A program made the translations under genes and the position numbers. The notes beneath the pieces are model-generated. The model was not told the origin of the DNA, did no database searches, and was given only the letters and a program-made list of their open reading frames with translations. A stretch of 64,000 nt of DNA from Bacillus sp. Cs-700 (GTDB lineage Bacteria; Bacillota; Bacilli; Bacillales; Guptibacillaceae): contig NZ_CP041063.1 in the NCBI RefSeq assembly GCF_011082085.1, forward strand, positions 186,001 through 250,000, given 5' to 3'. Positions 33,267 through 41,660 of this stretch are shown here, piece after piece (position 1 is the stretch's first letter; every line of letters begins with the position of its first letter).

Positions 33267-33818
33267 ATGAAGAAAGATAATCGGCTTCTTTTGCTTGTAG
33301 AGATCGCTTTAATGGCTGCTGTTGGCGTGATACTAGATTTATTGTCAATCAGGTTATGGCCAAACGGTGGTTCCGTGTCGCTAGCCATGGTGCCCATTTT
33401 TTTAATCGCTTACCGAAGAGGGCTAGGTGCAGGTTTAACAACTGGATTATTAGTTGGGATTTTGCAACCTCTCATCGTCCCGCCTTTTTATGTTCATCCC
33501 ATTCAATTTTTACTAGATTATCCCATCGCCTTTATGATTGTGGGTATGGCTGGGATTTTCAGTGTGACAGTGGACGCACCAAAACGAAAGCGCATGACGA
33601 TGATCGTTCTTGGGTGCTTAACTGGATCACTTCTTCGGTTGGTCAGTCATTTTATTTCTGGGGTGATTTGGTTCGGTGATATGGCACCAGAAGGAACACC
33701 TGTGGCATTATATTCATTCCTTTATAACGCGTCTTATTTACTGCCAACTGCTGCTGTCTCGATCATCGTTCTTGCCTTGCTCTCAAATCAAGCACCTAAG
33801 TTGGTGCATAAACAATGA
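33267..33818 (+). CDS. thiT: ThiT, thiamine-specific S component of an ECF transporter
   Basis: A 183-residue membrane protein with about six hydrophobic helices. It shows the ThiT signature WPNGGSVSLAMVPIFLIAYRRG near 30-51 and RLVSHFISGVIWFG in the C-terminal half. It binds thiamine and works with the shared ECF ATPases and T protein, which are not in the window. GGAGG lies 11 bases before ATG 33267. It overlaps thiN by four bases. I see no TPP riboswitch in the short gap after the rpe terminator. Confidence 0.92.
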   Translation: MKKDNRLLLLVEIALMAAVGVILDLLSIRLWPNGGSVSLAMVPIFLIAYRRGLGAGLTTGLLVGILQPLIVPPFYVHPIQFLLDYPIAFMIVGMAGIFSVTVDAPKRKRMTMIVLGCLTGSLLRLVSHFISGVIWFGDMAPEGTPVALYSFLYNASYLLPTAAVSIIVLALLSNQAPKLVHKQ

Positions 33819-34474
33819 GTTCAAAGCACATTTATATTGTGGCAGGAGGACCGGAAGAGGACCTTCCAACTCATCTTCTTAAAGAAAAAGATGTTAGGTG
33901 GATTGGGGTGGATCGTGGCGTTTATACACTATTAAAAAATGGTGTTATTCCTGAACATGGATTTGGGGATTTTGACTCAGTAAGCGAGGAAGAACGGAAA
34001 TGGATGGAAACACATGATTTGCCTTTTACCGTTTATCCATCAGAAAAAGATCACACAGATCTAGAAATTGCACTCGATTGGGCAATCGATGAAAACCCCG
34101 ATGCGATTACGATGTTTGGAGTAACAGGGGGGAGGCTTGATCATAGCTGGATGAACGTTCAAATGCTGATCAAGGGTGTGAAAGCAAACGTATCACTTTC
34201 CATTGAGGATAAATTAAACCGATTAGAAATGAAAGAGCCTGGTACATACTCTGCTCAAAAGGATGCTCGTTTTCCATATATGTCCTTTCTTTCTTTTACT
34301 CCTGAAGTAACTGGTTTAACGCTTATTGGCTACCGTTATCCATTGATCGAAAGGCATATATCATGGGGATCCAGTCTCTGCATTAGCAATGAACTGGTAG
34401 AGGAAATTGGGTCTTATTCGTTTAGTAGTGGCATACTATTGGTGGTAAGAAGTTCGGACGCCGAGCAGGTTTAG
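33815..34474 (+). CDS. thiN: Thiamine pyrophosphokinase
   Basis: Converts thiamine and ATP to thiamine pyrophosphate. The 219-residue protein has the family motifs VAGGP, GVDRG, GDFDSVS, KDHTDLE and GVTGGRLDH. The ATGA overlap with thiT couples thiamine uptake directly to its activation. No terminator is evident before spoVM. Confidence 0.95.
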   Translation: MSSKHIYIVAGGPEEDLPTHLLKEKDVRWIGVDRGVYTLLKNGVIPEHGFGDFDSVSEEERKWMETHDLPFTVYPSEKDHTDLEIALDWAIDENPDAITMFGVTGGRLDHSWMNVQMLIKGVKANVSLSIEDKLNRLEMKEPGTYSAQKDARFPYMSFLSFTPEVTGLTLIGYRYPLIERHISWGSSLCISNELVEEIGSYSFSSGILLVVRSSDAEQV

Positions 34475-34502
34475 GTACTATTTTAATTTCGGCGAATATA
34501 AT
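34475..34502 (+). promoter_or_regulatory. Candidate sigma-E promoter of spoVM
   Basis: GTACTATT (34475-34482) and AATATAAT (34495-34502), 12 bases apart, resemble the sigma-E -35 (GTCATATT) and -10 (CATACAAT) boxes. B. subtilis spoVM is transcribed by sigma-E in the mother cell. The spacing is one base shorter than typical. Confidence 0.35.
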
Positions 34503-34572
34503 AGTAATGCATCTTATATTCTCATATTGTTCATCCTGGGGTCCATCTTTGACTTTCTGAGGAGGGGGAAAT

Positions 34573-34656
34573 ATGAAGTTTTATACGATTAAATTACCAA
34601 AATTTCTCGGTGGTTTTGTGAGAGCTGTGCTCGGGTCTTTTAAAAAAAATGAGTAG
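34573..34656 (+). CDS. spoVM: Stage V sporulation protein M, spore coat anchor
   Basis: A 27-residue amphipathic peptide beginning MKFYTIKLPKFLGGFVRAVL, nearly identical to B. subtilis SpoVM. It binds the convex forespore membrane and anchors the coat ATPase SpoIVA. The ribosome binding site GAGGAGGGGGAAAT is very strong. This is direct evidence that the organism is an endospore former. It is short enough to be missed by ordinary gene callers. The one-residue longer tail (KKNE) is a minor difference. Confidence 0.96.
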   Translation: MKFYTIKLPKFLGGFVRAVLGSFKKNE

Positions 34657-34664
34657 TTGAAATG

Positions 34665-34694
34665 AAAAAAAGCACCCAATTGGGTGCTTTTTTT
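34665..34694. terminator. Bidirectional terminator spoVM / rpmB
   Basis: A perfect palindrome AAGCACCCAATTGGGTGCTT flanked by A and T runs. It serves convergent spoVM and rpmB. Confidence 0.93.
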
Positions 34695-34696
34695 TA

Positions 34697-34882
34697 CTAT
34701 GCGCGTTCGATTTTGCCTGATTTAAGAGCACGAGCAGATACATAAACTTTCTTAGGTTTACCATCTACCATGATGCGTACCTTTTGAAGGTTAGCACCAA
34801 ATTTACGTTTTGTTGTATTCAACGCGTGAGAACGCTTGTTACCAAACGAAGTCTTGCGTCCAGTGATTGCACATTTAGCCAT
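34697..34882 (-). CDS. rpmB: Large ribosomal subunit protein bL28
   Basis: A 61-residue basic ribosomal protein with [19 protein letters not shown] and NLQKVR, typical of L28. It begins MAKCAITG; only one of the cysteines of the zinc-binding C+ form is present, suggesting the non-zinc form. The minus-strand placement between spoVM and yloU is as in B. subtilis. A strong ribosome binding site AAGGAGGTAG is seen upstream. Confidence 0.96.
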   Translation of the reverse strand: MAKCAITGRKTSFGNKRSHALNTTKRKFGANLQKVRIMVDGKPKKVYVSARALKSGKIERA

Positions 34883-34940
34883 TGTTTCTACCTCCTTACT
34901 GTCCTACATTGCACAAAAAGTGCAGGATAAATCCTCCACT

Positions 34941-34969
34941 ATAGTATCATGTAGGTGTAGTGAATGCAA
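34941..34969 (-). promoter_or_regulatory. sigma-A promoter of rpmB
   Basis: On the minus strand TTGCAT (34969-34964), exactly 17 bases, then TACTAT (34946-34941) with an extended TGA. A small TGCAC-AAAAA-GTGCA hairpin at 34910-34924 lies in the leader. Confidence 0.7.
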
Positions 34970-35185
34970 GATGTTTAACACGTCTTATCAAGAAAAAAAC
35001 TTAACAGTAAAAGCTTATCATAATAGAGGTTTTAAATGATGAACTTTTATTATATGTGATATTGTAGTAAAATAACGTTAGCTCTGCAAAGGATTTATTT
35101 TTACTTTATCATGTTATGAATAGAATCTTATTGAGGATATAACTGTTAAGTGGTCAGTTCTTAAATCGCTAAGGGAGGAAATATA
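34970..35185 (+). promoter_or_regulatory. Intergenic region upstream of yloU
   Basis: Together with the rpmB leader this is a 303-base gene-free stretch. It is AT-rich. The best promoter candidate for yloU-yloV is TAAAAT (35068-35073) with a poor TTTTAT 17 bases upstream. The yloU ribosome binding site AAGGGAGGAAATATA ends it. No further element is recognised. Confidence 0.35.
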
Positions 35186-35548
35186 ATGGCAATTGAAATG
35201 AAAACCCAGTACGGACAAATCGATATTTCGACGGAAGTAGTCGCTGCGATTGCAGGTGGCGCAGCAATTGATTGTTATGGTATCGTTGGAATGGCTTCAC
35301 AAAAGCAATTAAAAGACGGCATCACTGAACTATTGGGGAAAGATAACTTTAGCAGAGGGATTGTCGTACGTAAAGATGAAGATGACCTTAACATTGACAT
35401 GTACATTATCGTAAGCTACGGCACTAAAATTTCAGAAGTAGCTCATAACGTGCAAACAAAAGTAAAATATCAGCTTGATCAAATGCTCGGGCTATCAGTT
35501 GATTCAGTAAACATTTACGTCCAAGGGGTTAGAGTGACGAACCCATAA
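35186..35548 (+). CDS. yloU: Asp23/Gls24 family envelope stress response protein YloU
   Basis: A 120-residue Asp23 family protein with GQIDISTEVVAAIAGGAAIDCYG at the N-terminus and VDSVNIYVQGVRV at the end. Family members attach near the membrane and are linked to envelope stress. It is paired with yloV, as in most Firmicutes, suggesting a link to fatty-acid kinase function, though the mechanism is unknown. Confidence 0.92.
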   Translation: MAIEMKTQYGQIDISTEVVAAIAGGAAIDCYGIVGMASQKQLKDGITELLGKDNFSRGIVVRKDEDDLNIDMYIIVSYGTKISEVAHNVQTKVKYQLDQMLGLSVDSVNIYVQGVRVTNP

Positions 35549-35570
35549 GTGGAGTTAGGAGGAAAAGTCT

Positions 35571-37247
35571 GTGACGATTCAAAAGATTGATGGGAAGCGT
35601 TTTGCGCACATGGTTCTTGAAGGAGCAAATAATCTTTCAAAGAATGCCAAAATGGTAGATGCGCTAAATGTTTTCCCTGTACCAGATGGAGATACTGGTA
35701 CAAACATGAATTTAACAATTACATCTGGAGCAGCTGAAGTAAGATCAAGCAGCTCTGATAAAGTAGGAGACGTGGCATCTCTTTTTGCAAGAGGCTTATT
35801 GATGGGCGCACGCGGGAATTCTGGCGTTATTCTATCTCAGCTATTTCGAGGGTTTTCAAAGTCAATTGAAGGAAAGTCTGAGATTACAAGCGTCGAGTTA
35901 GCTGCCGCACTTGAGAATGGCGTGGATTCTGCCTATAAAGCTGTTATGAAGCCGGTGGAAGGCACCATTCTTACCGTAGCAAAGGATGCTGCTCGTAAAG
36001 CAGTGAAGTCTGCCAAGAAAATATCAGACGTTGTTGAGCTGATGCAGGTGGTTGTAAAAGAAGGAAAAGAGTCTTTAAACCGTACGCCTGATCTCCTTCC
36101 TGTCCTAAAAGAAGTTGGCGTAGTTGATTCTGGCGGTCAGGGTCTATTGTTAATCTATGAAGGATTCCTTGCTGTTCTGGAAGGGAAAGAAACACCTGAT
36201 TCTTCCGTTGATGAAGAGAAGATGGATGAGCTTGTGCGAGCTGAGCACCACAAAAGTGCACAGGGGCATATGAAAACAGAAGACATTGAATTTGGCTACT
36301 GTACAGAGTTCATGGTTCAATTTGAAGAAGAAAAGCTTGCCAAATCACCTTATGACGAGGAAGCATTTCGAAATGAACTTGATAAGCATGGTGACTCCTT
36401 GCTAGTTGTCTCTGACGATGATCTCGTTAAAGTACATATGCATACTGAATATCCCGGAAATATTATGACGTATGCACAAAATTACGGGAGCTTAATTAAG
36501 ATTAAGATTGAGAACATGCGCGAGCAGCACTCAACAATCGTGAAAGAAGAGCGTCCGAAGCGGGAGAAGAAAGAGAAACCTGCTGAACGTAAAGAGTATG
36601 GGATTATTACGGTGTCAATGGGCGAAGGAATCGCAACGTTGTTTGAGAGCCTTGGCGCTCATTACGTCATCCCAGGTGGACAGACGATGAATCCAAGCAC
36701 AGAAGATATCATCAAAGCAATTGAAGAAGTGTACGCTAATAATATCATTATTCTGCCAAACAACAGCAATATTGTGATGACTGCACAGCAGGCTGCTTCC
36801 GTTGTTGATGAGAACGTCATTGTTATTCCATCTAAGACAGTCCCACAGGGTATTTCGAGTCTCCTAGGCTTTAACCCTTCTGCTAGTCCTCAAGCAAATG
36901 AAGAAGCGATGAAAGATAGTCTTTCAGCTGTTAAATCAGGTCAAGTAACGTTTGCTGTACGTGATACGAAGATTGACGGAATTGATATCGCAAAAGACGA
37001 CTTTATGGGAATCGCGGATGGTAAAATTGTTGTTTCTGAACAAGAACGTCTTGAAGTAGCTAAGGCGCTTTTATCATCTATGATTACAGAAGACGATGAA
37101 ATTGTTACGATAATTTACGGGGAAGACGCTGAGCAGGAAGAAGCAGAAACCCTTGTAGCTTATATCGAAGAGCAGTTTGAAGAAGTTGAAGTTGAGCTTC
37201 ACGAAGGTAAACAACCGATCTATGCCTATATTATGGCCGTGGAGTAG
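35571..37247 (+). CDS. yloV: Fatty acid kinase catalytic protein, FakA/YloV family
   Basis: The 558-residue protein has an N-terminal DhaL-type ATP-binding domain with NVFPVPDGDTGTNMNLT (28-44) and DSGGQGLLLIYEG (near 187). A middle domain and a C-terminal DegV-like-associated domain follow. FakA phosphorylates exogenous fatty acids presented by FakB proteins, feeding PlsX/PlsY phospholipid synthesis; plsX is also in this window. It starts at GTG 35571 behind TTAGGAGGAAA. Confidence 0.92.
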   Translation: MTIQKIDGKRFAHMVLEGANNLSKNAKMVDALNVFPVPDGDTGTNMNLTITSGAAEVRSSSSDKVGDVASLFARGLLMGARGNSGVILSQLFRGFSKSIEGKSEITSVELAAALENGVDSAYKAVMKPVEGTILTVAKDAARKAVKSAKKISDVVELMQVVVKEGKESLNRTPDLLPVLKEVGVVDSGGQGLLLIYEGFLAVLEGKETPDSSVDEEKMDELVRAEHHKSAQGHMKTEDIEFGYCTEFMVQFEEEKLAKSPYDEEAFRNELDKHGDSLLVVSDDDLVKVHMHTEYPGNIMTYAQNYGSLIKIKIENMREQHSTIVKEERPKREKKEKPAERKEYGIITVSMGEGIATLFESLGAHYVIPGGQTMNPSTEDIIKAIEEVYANNIIILPNNSNIVMTAQQAASVVDENVIVIPSKTVPQGISSLLGFNPSASPQANEEAMKDSLSAVKSGQVTFAVRDTKIDGIDIAKDDFMGIADGKIVVSEQERLEVAKALLSSMITEDDEIVTIIYGEDAEQEEAETLVAYIEEQFEEVEVELHEGKQPIYAYIMAVE

Positions 37248-37265
37248 ATTGAATAAATAGTTGCG

Positions 37266-37304
37266 GAAAAAGAAACGTGGCATGAGCCAGGTTTTCTTTT
37301 TCTG
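37266..37304 (+). terminator. Probable terminator after yloV
   Basis: GAAAAAGAAAC pairs with GTTTTCTTTTTC around GTGGCATGAGCCAG, which forms its own small inner stem. The U-rich 3' arm gives a termination-like structure. Confidence 0.6.
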
Positions 37305-37352
37305 TATAGAACTCCTTTTATTAAATAAAGCAAGTTGAGAGGTGGCGTCAAC

Positions 37353-38015
37353 GTGAAGTTTCGCAGTGTATTCGATATTATTGGACCTGTAATGATTGGT
37401 CCATCAAGCTCCCATACAGCTGGAGCAGCTAGAATAGGTCGTGTGGCAAGACATTTGTTTGGTCGTGAGCCTAAGTCGATCACCGTTTCACTATACGGAT
37501 CGTTTGCAAGAACCTACAAAGGACATGGTACTGACGTGGCGCTAATCGGTGGCGTTCTCGATTTTGATACATACGACGAGAGAATCGTGAATGCGCTTAC
37601 AATAGCGAAGGAAAAGAAAATCAAAGTTCGCTTTACGGAAGAAGATGCGATCACAGATCATCCAAATACTGCGCGCATCCATCTATCTGACGAAAAGGGA
37701 GAACTTGAGCTTGTTGGGATTTCCATCGGCGGCGGTAAAATCGAGGTTATTGAACTTAATGGATTTGCACTAGGGCTTTCAGGGAATAGTCCAGCGATTC
37801 TCGTTGTGCACAATGATCGATTTGGCGCGATTGCAGGCGTATCAAACACATTAGCCAAACATGAGATTAACATTGGTCACATGAATGTATCGCGAAAAGA
37901 GAAGGGCAAAGAAGCGCTAATGACGATTGAAGTTGATCAAAACATTCCGCAAATTGTATTAGATGAAGTGGAATCGTTGCCTAACATTATACAAGTTGCA
38001 AAAATTAGCGATTGA
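37353..38015 (+). CDS. sdaAB: L-serine dehydratase, iron-sulphur-dependent, beta subunit
   Basis: With SdaAA it deaminates L-serine to pyruvate. The 220-residue protein starts with the conserved FRSVFDIIGPVMIGPSSSHT and ends in an ACT domain (about 148-220, beginning AILVVHNDRFGAIAGV). I choose GTG 37353, eight bases after GAGAGGTGG, because its product begins MKFRSVFDI as in Bacillus. It is followed 20 bases later by sdaAA. Confidence 0.95.
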   Translation: MKFRSVFDIIGPVMIGPSSSHTAGAARIGRVARHLFGREPKSITVSLYGSFARTYKGHGTDVALIGGVLDFDTYDERIVNALTIAKEKKIKVRFTEEDAITDHPNTARIHLSDEKGELELVGISIGGGKIEVIELNGFALGLSGNSPAILVVHNDRFGAIAGVSNTLAKHEINIGHMNVSRKEKGKEALMTIEVDQNIPQIVLDEVESLPNIIQVAKISD

Positions 38016-38035
38016 GGCTAAGAGGAGGAAAAGGT

Positions 38036-38923
38036 ATGTTTCGTAACGTAGCAGAATTGGTAGAGTTGGCGCAATCGAAAAACAAGCCAATATCAGAAAT
38101 AATGATTGAACAAGAAATGGATTTCAGAGGGCGTACACGTGAAGAAGTTTACAATCAAATGAAAAATAATCTTGTTGTCATGGAGCAGGCGGTTGAAAGA
38201 GGAATTAATGAAGATGTTAAATCACATTCCGGCTTAACGGGTGGAGACGCTGTTCTTCTTCAAAACTATATGAAGTCTGGAAACTCGTTGTCAGGTCATA
38301 CGATGCTTGATGCTGTTAGTAAAGCGATCGCCACAAATGAAGTAAATGCAGCAATGGGCACAATTTGCGCAACGCCGACAGCAGGCTCGGCTGGAGTTGT
38401 ACCAGGTACTTTATTTGCTATTCGTGAAAAAGTAAACCCGACAGAAGAGCAGATGGTAAGGTATCTCTTCACTTCTGGAGCATTTGGGTTTGTTGTAGCG
38501 AATAATGCTTCTATTTCAGGTGCAGCTGGTGGCTGTCAGGCTGAAGTAGGTTCTGCAACAGGGATGGCTGCAGCAGCGATTGTGGAACTAATGGGGGGGA
38601 CGCCAGAACAATCTTCTCACGCGTTTGCTATTGCACTTAAAAACATGCTTGGTCTTGTATGTGACCCTGTTGCAGGCCTTGTTGAAGTACCGTGTGTAAA
38701 ACGCAATGCAATGGGTGCTTCTAATGCGCTCGTAGCAGCAGATATGTCTCTTGCTGGTATTACAAGTCGCATTCCATGTGATGAAGTAATTGATGCGATG
38801 TATAAAATTGGACAAACCATGCCATCTGCCCTTCGTGAAACAGCACAAGGGGGACTTGCAGCAACACCAACGGGACGTGAGCTCGAAGCGAAAATCTTTG
38901 GAGTATCCCTTGATAGGAAATGA
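38036..38923 (+). CDS. sdaAA: L-serine dehydratase, iron-sulphur-dependent, alpha subunit
   Basis: The catalytic [4Fe-4S] subunit, 295 residues. The cysteines expected to bind the cluster are in TICATPTAGSAGVVPG and CDPVAGLVEVPCVKRN. GGLAATPTGRELEAKIFG is the usual C-terminal end. ATG 38036 follows AGAGGAGGAAAAGGT; an upstream TTG at 38012 is unlikely. Confidence 0.95.
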   Translation: MFRNVAELVELAQSKNKPISEIMIEQEMDFRGRTREEVYNQMKNNLVVMEQAVERGINEDVKSHSGLTGGDAVLLQNYMKSGNSLSGHTMLDAVSKAIATNEVNAAMGTICATPTAGSAGVVPGTLFAIREKVNPTEEQMVRYLFTSGAFGFVVANNASISGAAGGCQAEVGSATGMAAAAIVELMGGTPEQSSHAFAIALKNMLGLVCDPVAGLVEVPCVKRNAMGASNALVAADMSLAGITSRIPCDEVIDAMYKIGQTMPSALRETAQGGLAATPTGRELEAKIFGVSLDRK

Positions 38924-38933
38924 GTGAGTAAGA

Positions 38934-40964
38934 ATGGATGATCGGATTACGCAAATAAAAGGGATTGGTGATGAGAAAGCGGCTTCTCTTTCATCGATCG
39001 GAATTCATAACGTACAAGATTTAATTGAATATTTTCCATTTCGGTATGAAGATTATGAGCTAAAAGATCTAGCTGAAGTGAAGCATGAAGAACGAGCAAC
39101 GCTTGAAGGGAAAGTTCATAGTGAACCGGTAGTCCGCTTTTATGGAAAGAAGAAATCACGATTGTCCGTAAGGCTGTTAGTAGGGAAATTCCTCATAACA
39201 GCCGTTTTTTTTAATCGTGCTTTCTTAAAAAAGCAGTTTACGCTAGGTCAGATTGTTACGGTAACTGGGAAATGGGATCAACATAAAATGACCCTCTCAG
39301 CAAATGAAATTACGTTTTCTAGTCATAATCCAGACGGCACGATAGAACCGATCTACCCTGTCGGTGGGGAAGTAACAGTGAAAGCGATGAAACGTTATAT
39401 TCAGCTCGCGTTGAATCAGTTTGGGGAACAAATAGAAGAAAATCTTCCTCCGCAAATGCTTGAGCGGTATAAATTGATGCCGCGAAAAGATGCTGTCTTT
39501 ATGATGCACGCCCCACCTTCACATGACGGGCTTAAGCAAGCAAGACGTCGCTTTGTCTATGAAGAATTGCTTCAATTTCAGCTGAAGATGCAGGTATTTC
39601 GGAAGCGTGAACGGGAAAGTACAAAAGGAGCTTCACAGGAGTTTGAAAAGGAGAAGCTGGATGCGTTTGTAGAAAGCCTTCCTTTCCCGTTAACCGGTGC
39701 TCAAAATCGCGTAGTTGGTGAAATATTGAAGGATATGCAGAGTGACTATCGGATGAATCGACTGCTACAGGGAGATGTTGGTTCAGGTAAAACGGTTGTG
39801 GCTGCGATTGGCTTATACGCTTCATTCCTTGCTGGTCATCAGGGGGCATTAATGGTGCCAACCGAAATACTTGCTGAGCAGCATTATGAATCTTTTCAAG
39901 AACTTCTTGGCGAGAAACTGAATGTGGAGTTGTTAACGGGATCAGTGAAGGGGAAGAAGCGACGTGAGATTCTAGAACGTCTGGCTCTTGGAGAAGTTGA
40001 TCTTCTTATTGGTACGCATGCCCTGATACAGGATGAAGTTGTGTTCGAAAATCTCGGGCTCGTCATTACTGATGAACAGCATCGTTTTGGTGTAAATCAA
40101 CGTCGAGTTTTACGAGAAAAGGGACTAAGTCCAGACGTACTCTATATGACAGCAACGCCGATTCCAAGAACGCTTGCCATCTCTGTTTTTGGTGACATGG
40201 ATGTATCTACCATCGATGAAATGCCTGCAGGTCGCAAACCAATTGAAACGTATTGGGCGAAACCAGACATGCTTCCTCGAGTGATTGATTTTGTGAAAAA
40301 AGAACTGGATCAAGGGAGGCAGGGCTATGTCATTTGTCCTCTGATTGAAGAGTCTGAAAAGCTTGATGTTCAAAATGCGATTGACGTCCATTTTCAAATG
40401 CAAACAGCTCTTCCCGGTTATCAGGTAGGCTTAATGCATGGACGACTTAGCTCAGATGAGAAAGAAGAAGTGATGGAAGAGTTTAGTACGAATAACGTCC
40501 AGCTTCTTGTTTCGACCACCGTCGTAGAAGTAGGGGTAAATGTACCAAATGCGACGATTATGGTCATCTATGATGCTGAACGGTTTGGACTGGCACAGCT
40601 TCATCAATTGCGGGGTCGCGTTGGTCGAGGCAGTGAGCAATCTTACTGTGTGCTACTTGCTGACCCAAAATCAGAAGTCGGTAAAGAACGCATGCAAATC
40701 ATGACGGAATCGAATGATGGTTTCGTCCTTTCTCAGCGTGACTTAGAGCTTCGTGGCCCTGGGGACTTTTTTGGACGAAAGCAAAGCGGGCTACCTGAAT
40801 TTAAAGTAGCCGATTTAGTTCACGATTATCGCGTACTTGAAGTGGCTCGAAATGATGCTTCTGCACTTGTTGAATCGACCGCATTCTGGGAAGATGAGAC
40901 GTATCGTAGTTTACGAGACTACCTTACTGAACAAGGCGTTTTAAGCGGAGAAAAGCTGGATTAG
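38934..40964 (+). CDS. recG: ATP-dependent DNA helicase RecG
   Basis: A 676-residue branch-migration helicase that regresses stalled forks and processes Holliday junctions. It has an N-terminal wedge/OB domain, Walker A GDVGSGKTVVA near 281-291, box II TDEQHRFG, TATPIPRTLA, and GRVGRG in the second helicase domain. RDLELRGPGDFFGRKQSG lies in the TRG region. It is complete. The ribosome binding site is weak (GAGTGAGTAAGA). Confidence 0.96.
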   Translation: MDDRITQIKGIGDEKAASLSSIGIHNVQDLIEYFPFRYEDYELKDLAEVKHEERATLEGKVHSEPVVRFYGKKKSRLSVRLLVGKFLITAVFFNRAFLKKQFTLGQIVTVTGKWDQHKMTLSANEITFSSHNPDGTIEPIYPVGGEVTVKAMKRYIQLALNQFGEQIEENLPPQMLERYKLMPRKDAVFMMHAPPSHDGLKQARRRFVYEELLQFQLKMQVFRKRERESTKGASQEFEKEKLDAFVESLPFPLTGAQNRVVGEILKDMQSDYRMNRLLQGDVGSGKTVVAAIGLYASFLAGHQGALMVPTEILAEQHYESFQELLGEKLNVELLTGSVKGKKRREILERLALGEVDLLIGTHALIQDEVVFENLGLVITDEQHRFGVNQRRVLREKGLSPDVLYMTATPIPRTLAISVFGDMDVSTIDEMPAGRKPIETYWAKPDMLPRVIDFVKKELDQGRQGYVICPLIEESEKLDVQNAIDVHFQMQTALPGYQVGLMHGRLSSDEKEEVMEEFSTNNVQLLVSTTVVEVGVNVPNATIMVIYDAERFGLAQLHQLRGRVGRGSEQSYCVLLADPKSEVGKERMQIMTESNDGFVLSQRDLELRGPGDFFGRKQSGLPEFKVADLVHDYRVLEVARNDASALVESTAFWEDETYRSLRDYLTEQGVLSGEKLD

Positions 40965-40965
40965 C

Positions 40966-40994
40966 TTGCATAATGCTACCGCAAAGTATATACT
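40966..40994 (+). promoter_or_regulatory. sigma-A promoter of the fapR-plsX-fabD-fabG operon
   Basis: TTGCAT (40966-40971), exactly 17 bases, TATACT (40989-40994). Transcription should start around 41001, inside the FapR box. It sits directly after the recG stop. Confidence 0.8.
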
Positions 40995-40999
40995 ACCTT

Positions 41000-41017
41000 T
41001 TAGGACCTAGTCATAAG
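41000..41017 (+). promoter_or_regulatory. FapR operator
   Basis: TTAGGACCTAGTCATAAG closely matches the known FapR box (TTAGTACCTAGTCTTAA type). It overlaps the predicted transcription start, so bound FapR would block transcription; malonyl-CoA releases it. This supports autoregulation of the operon. Confidence 0.8.
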
Positions 41018-41022
41018 ACTGA

Positions 41023-41052
41023 GATAAAGAGGATCATGTGATCCTCTTTATC
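41023..41052 (+). other. Perfect palindrome / strong hairpin in the fapR leader
   Basis: Fourteen-base arms (GATAAAGAGGATCA and complement) around TG. It lacks a clean T run downstream. It would form in the fapR mRNA leader and, from the other side, could end recG transcripts. Confidence 0.7.
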
Positions 41053-41085
41053 CGTTTATTAATGCTAGATAGGCGGCGGTAGTAG

Positions 41086-41643
41086 ATGAAAAGGAGTAAG
41101 AAAGACCGGCAAAGTCAGCTCAAGGAAACAATCGAGAGCACACCCTTTATTACGGATGAAGAGCTTGCTGAAAAGTTTAACGTTAGTATTCAAACGATAA
41201 GACTCGATCGTATGGAGCTTTCTATACCAGAGCTTCGAGAGAGAATTAAGTACGTGGCTCAGCAGCAGCTTGATGAAGTAAAAGCTCTCCCGATCGATGA
41301 AGTGATCGGACAAGTGATTGATCTCCAGCTTGATGAAAGTGCCATTTCAATCCTTGATATTCGTCCTGAACACGTTTTTTCTAGAAACAAAATCGCAAGA
41401 GGCCACCATCTTTTCGCTCAAGCCAATTCACTTGCTGTAGCGATTATTGATGATGAACTTGCACTGACAGCCAAAGCGAATATTCGCTTTTCAAGTCAGG
41501 TGAAAGAAGGAGAACGAGTGGTAGCAAAAGCACTTGTCACAGACCAGCGAAAAGACAGAACGACGGTTGAAGTGAATAGCTTTGTCCAGAATGAGAATGT
41601 CTTTTCTGGTGAATTTGTTATGTATCGCTCGACTAAACCCTGA
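41086..41643 (+). CDS. fapR: Fatty acid and phospholipid synthesis repressor FapR
   Basis: A 185-residue repressor with an N-terminal DeoR-like helix-turn-helix ([22 protein letters not shown], about 19-40) and a C-terminal hot-dog domain that binds malonyl-CoA ([22 protein letters not shown]). It governs lipid synthesis genes by sensing malonyl-CoA. It is first in the operon it controls. The ribosome binding site GGCGGCGGTAGTAG is poor, perhaps keeping repressor levels low. Confidence 0.96.
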   Translation: MKRSKKDRQSQLKETIESTPFITDEELAEKFNVSIQTIRLDRMELSIPELRERIKYVAQQQLDEVKALPIDEVIGQVIDLQLDESAISILDIRPEHVFSRNKIARGHHLFAQANSLAVAIIDDELALTAKANIRFSSQVKEGERVVAKALVTDQRKDRTTVEVNSFVQNENVFSGEFVMYRSTKP

Positions 41644-41660
41644 AGGGAAGTTGTTTGAAA

